This document shows positions 15,540 through 15,652 of a stretch of 15,652 nucleotides of DNA, piece by piece (position 1 is the stretch's first letter; every line of letters begins with the position of its first letter). Made by a program: the position numbers and the translations under genes. The notes beneath the pieces are model-generated. The model had not been told where the DNA came from, did no database searches, and saw only the letters and a program-made list of their open reading frames with translations. This stretch comes from Acidobacteriota bacterium (GTDB lineage Bacteria > Acidobacteriota > Terriglobia > Acidiferrales > UBA7541): positions 1-15,652 of the forward strand of contig PMOP01000453.1 in the NCBI GenBank assembly GCA_003161495.1, given 5' to 3'.

Positions 15540-15652
15540 CTAAGAAAACAGATCGAGAATTTCTTCGTAGCGTTTAAACGGAGGGATCAAGTAAGCGCCG
15601 GCAATTCCCAGGTGGCGGGCTCCTCTCGCCCAATCGAGCAATTTGCGCGCCA
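15540..15652 (-). CDS. C-terminal fragment of a gene cut by the window edge, possibly methylenetetrahydrofolate reductase-type
   Basis: The minus strand encodes a 37-codon tail ending ...GIAGAYLIPPFKRYEEIL then DLFS and a TAG stop at 15542-15540; the start lies beyond the window. The pattern GxYLIPPFxRYE resembles the end of methylenetetrahydrofolate reductases and of bifunctional homocysteine methyltransferase/MTHFR proteins, which supply the folate substrate of MetH. The match is short and from memory, so the function is tentative although the reading frame is convincing. It is convergent with the TonB-dependent receptor. Confidence 0.6.
   Translation of the reverse strand, partial: ARKLLDWARGARHLGIAGAYLIPPFKRYEEILDLFS

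Overview
The window looks like a piece of a soil-type bacterial chromosome. Acidobacteriota is the best guess. The support is indirect: an Oar-like TonB-dependent receptor with an N-terminal carboxypeptidase-regulatory domain, a secreted cupin protein, a DcaP-like porin, several GTAG-headed REP-type palindromes, and GC-rich housekeeping genes. No 16S identity search could be run, and only the last 66 or so bases of the 16S gene are present.

Layout. Bases 1-66 are the 3' end of a 16S rRNA gene with its anti-Shine-Dalgarno sequence. It is followed by a short structured trailer and a strong intrinsic terminator (226-257). No tRNA-Ile/Ala, 23S or 5S follows, so this 16S gene appears unlinked. Next comes accessory material: a lower-GC AIPR-family (abortive infection/phage resistance) gene on the minus strand (309-2138), a 361-base spacer with a perfect hairpin, and a VapBC toxin-antitoxin pair on the plus strand (2500-3166). 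A decayed LysR fragment (3189-3291) marks the far edge of this part.

From 3312 to 6230 three minus-strand genes follow: an exported metallo-beta-lactamase-fold hydrolase, a LysR-type regulator, and an exported two-cupin protein. A REPIN-like palindrome and a LysR-box-like inverted repeat lie upstream of lysR. Divergent from the cupin gene is a DcaP-like outer-membrane porin (6598-8475). It ends at a bidirectional terminator and a second REPIN, convergent with cobalamin-dependent methionine synthase metH (8649-12353, minus strand, probable TTG start). Divergent from metH is the Oar-like TonB-dependent receptor (12468-15446), whose Shine-Dalgarno lies inside a predicted hairpin. A third REPIN fills the whole gap between that receptor's stop and the stop of a partial minus-strand gene running off the window. 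The visible tail of that gene could be a methylenetetrahydrofolate reductase-type C-terminus, which would pair it with metH in one-carbon metabolism.

The core genes (metH, porin, receptor) are conventional. The points most worth a second look are the unlinked 16S gene with a defence gene and a toxin-antitoxin pair in its 3' flank, the REPIN family, the LysR remnant, and the hairpin masking the receptor's ribosome-binding site. I did not find convincing evidence for a wholly new multi-gene system.
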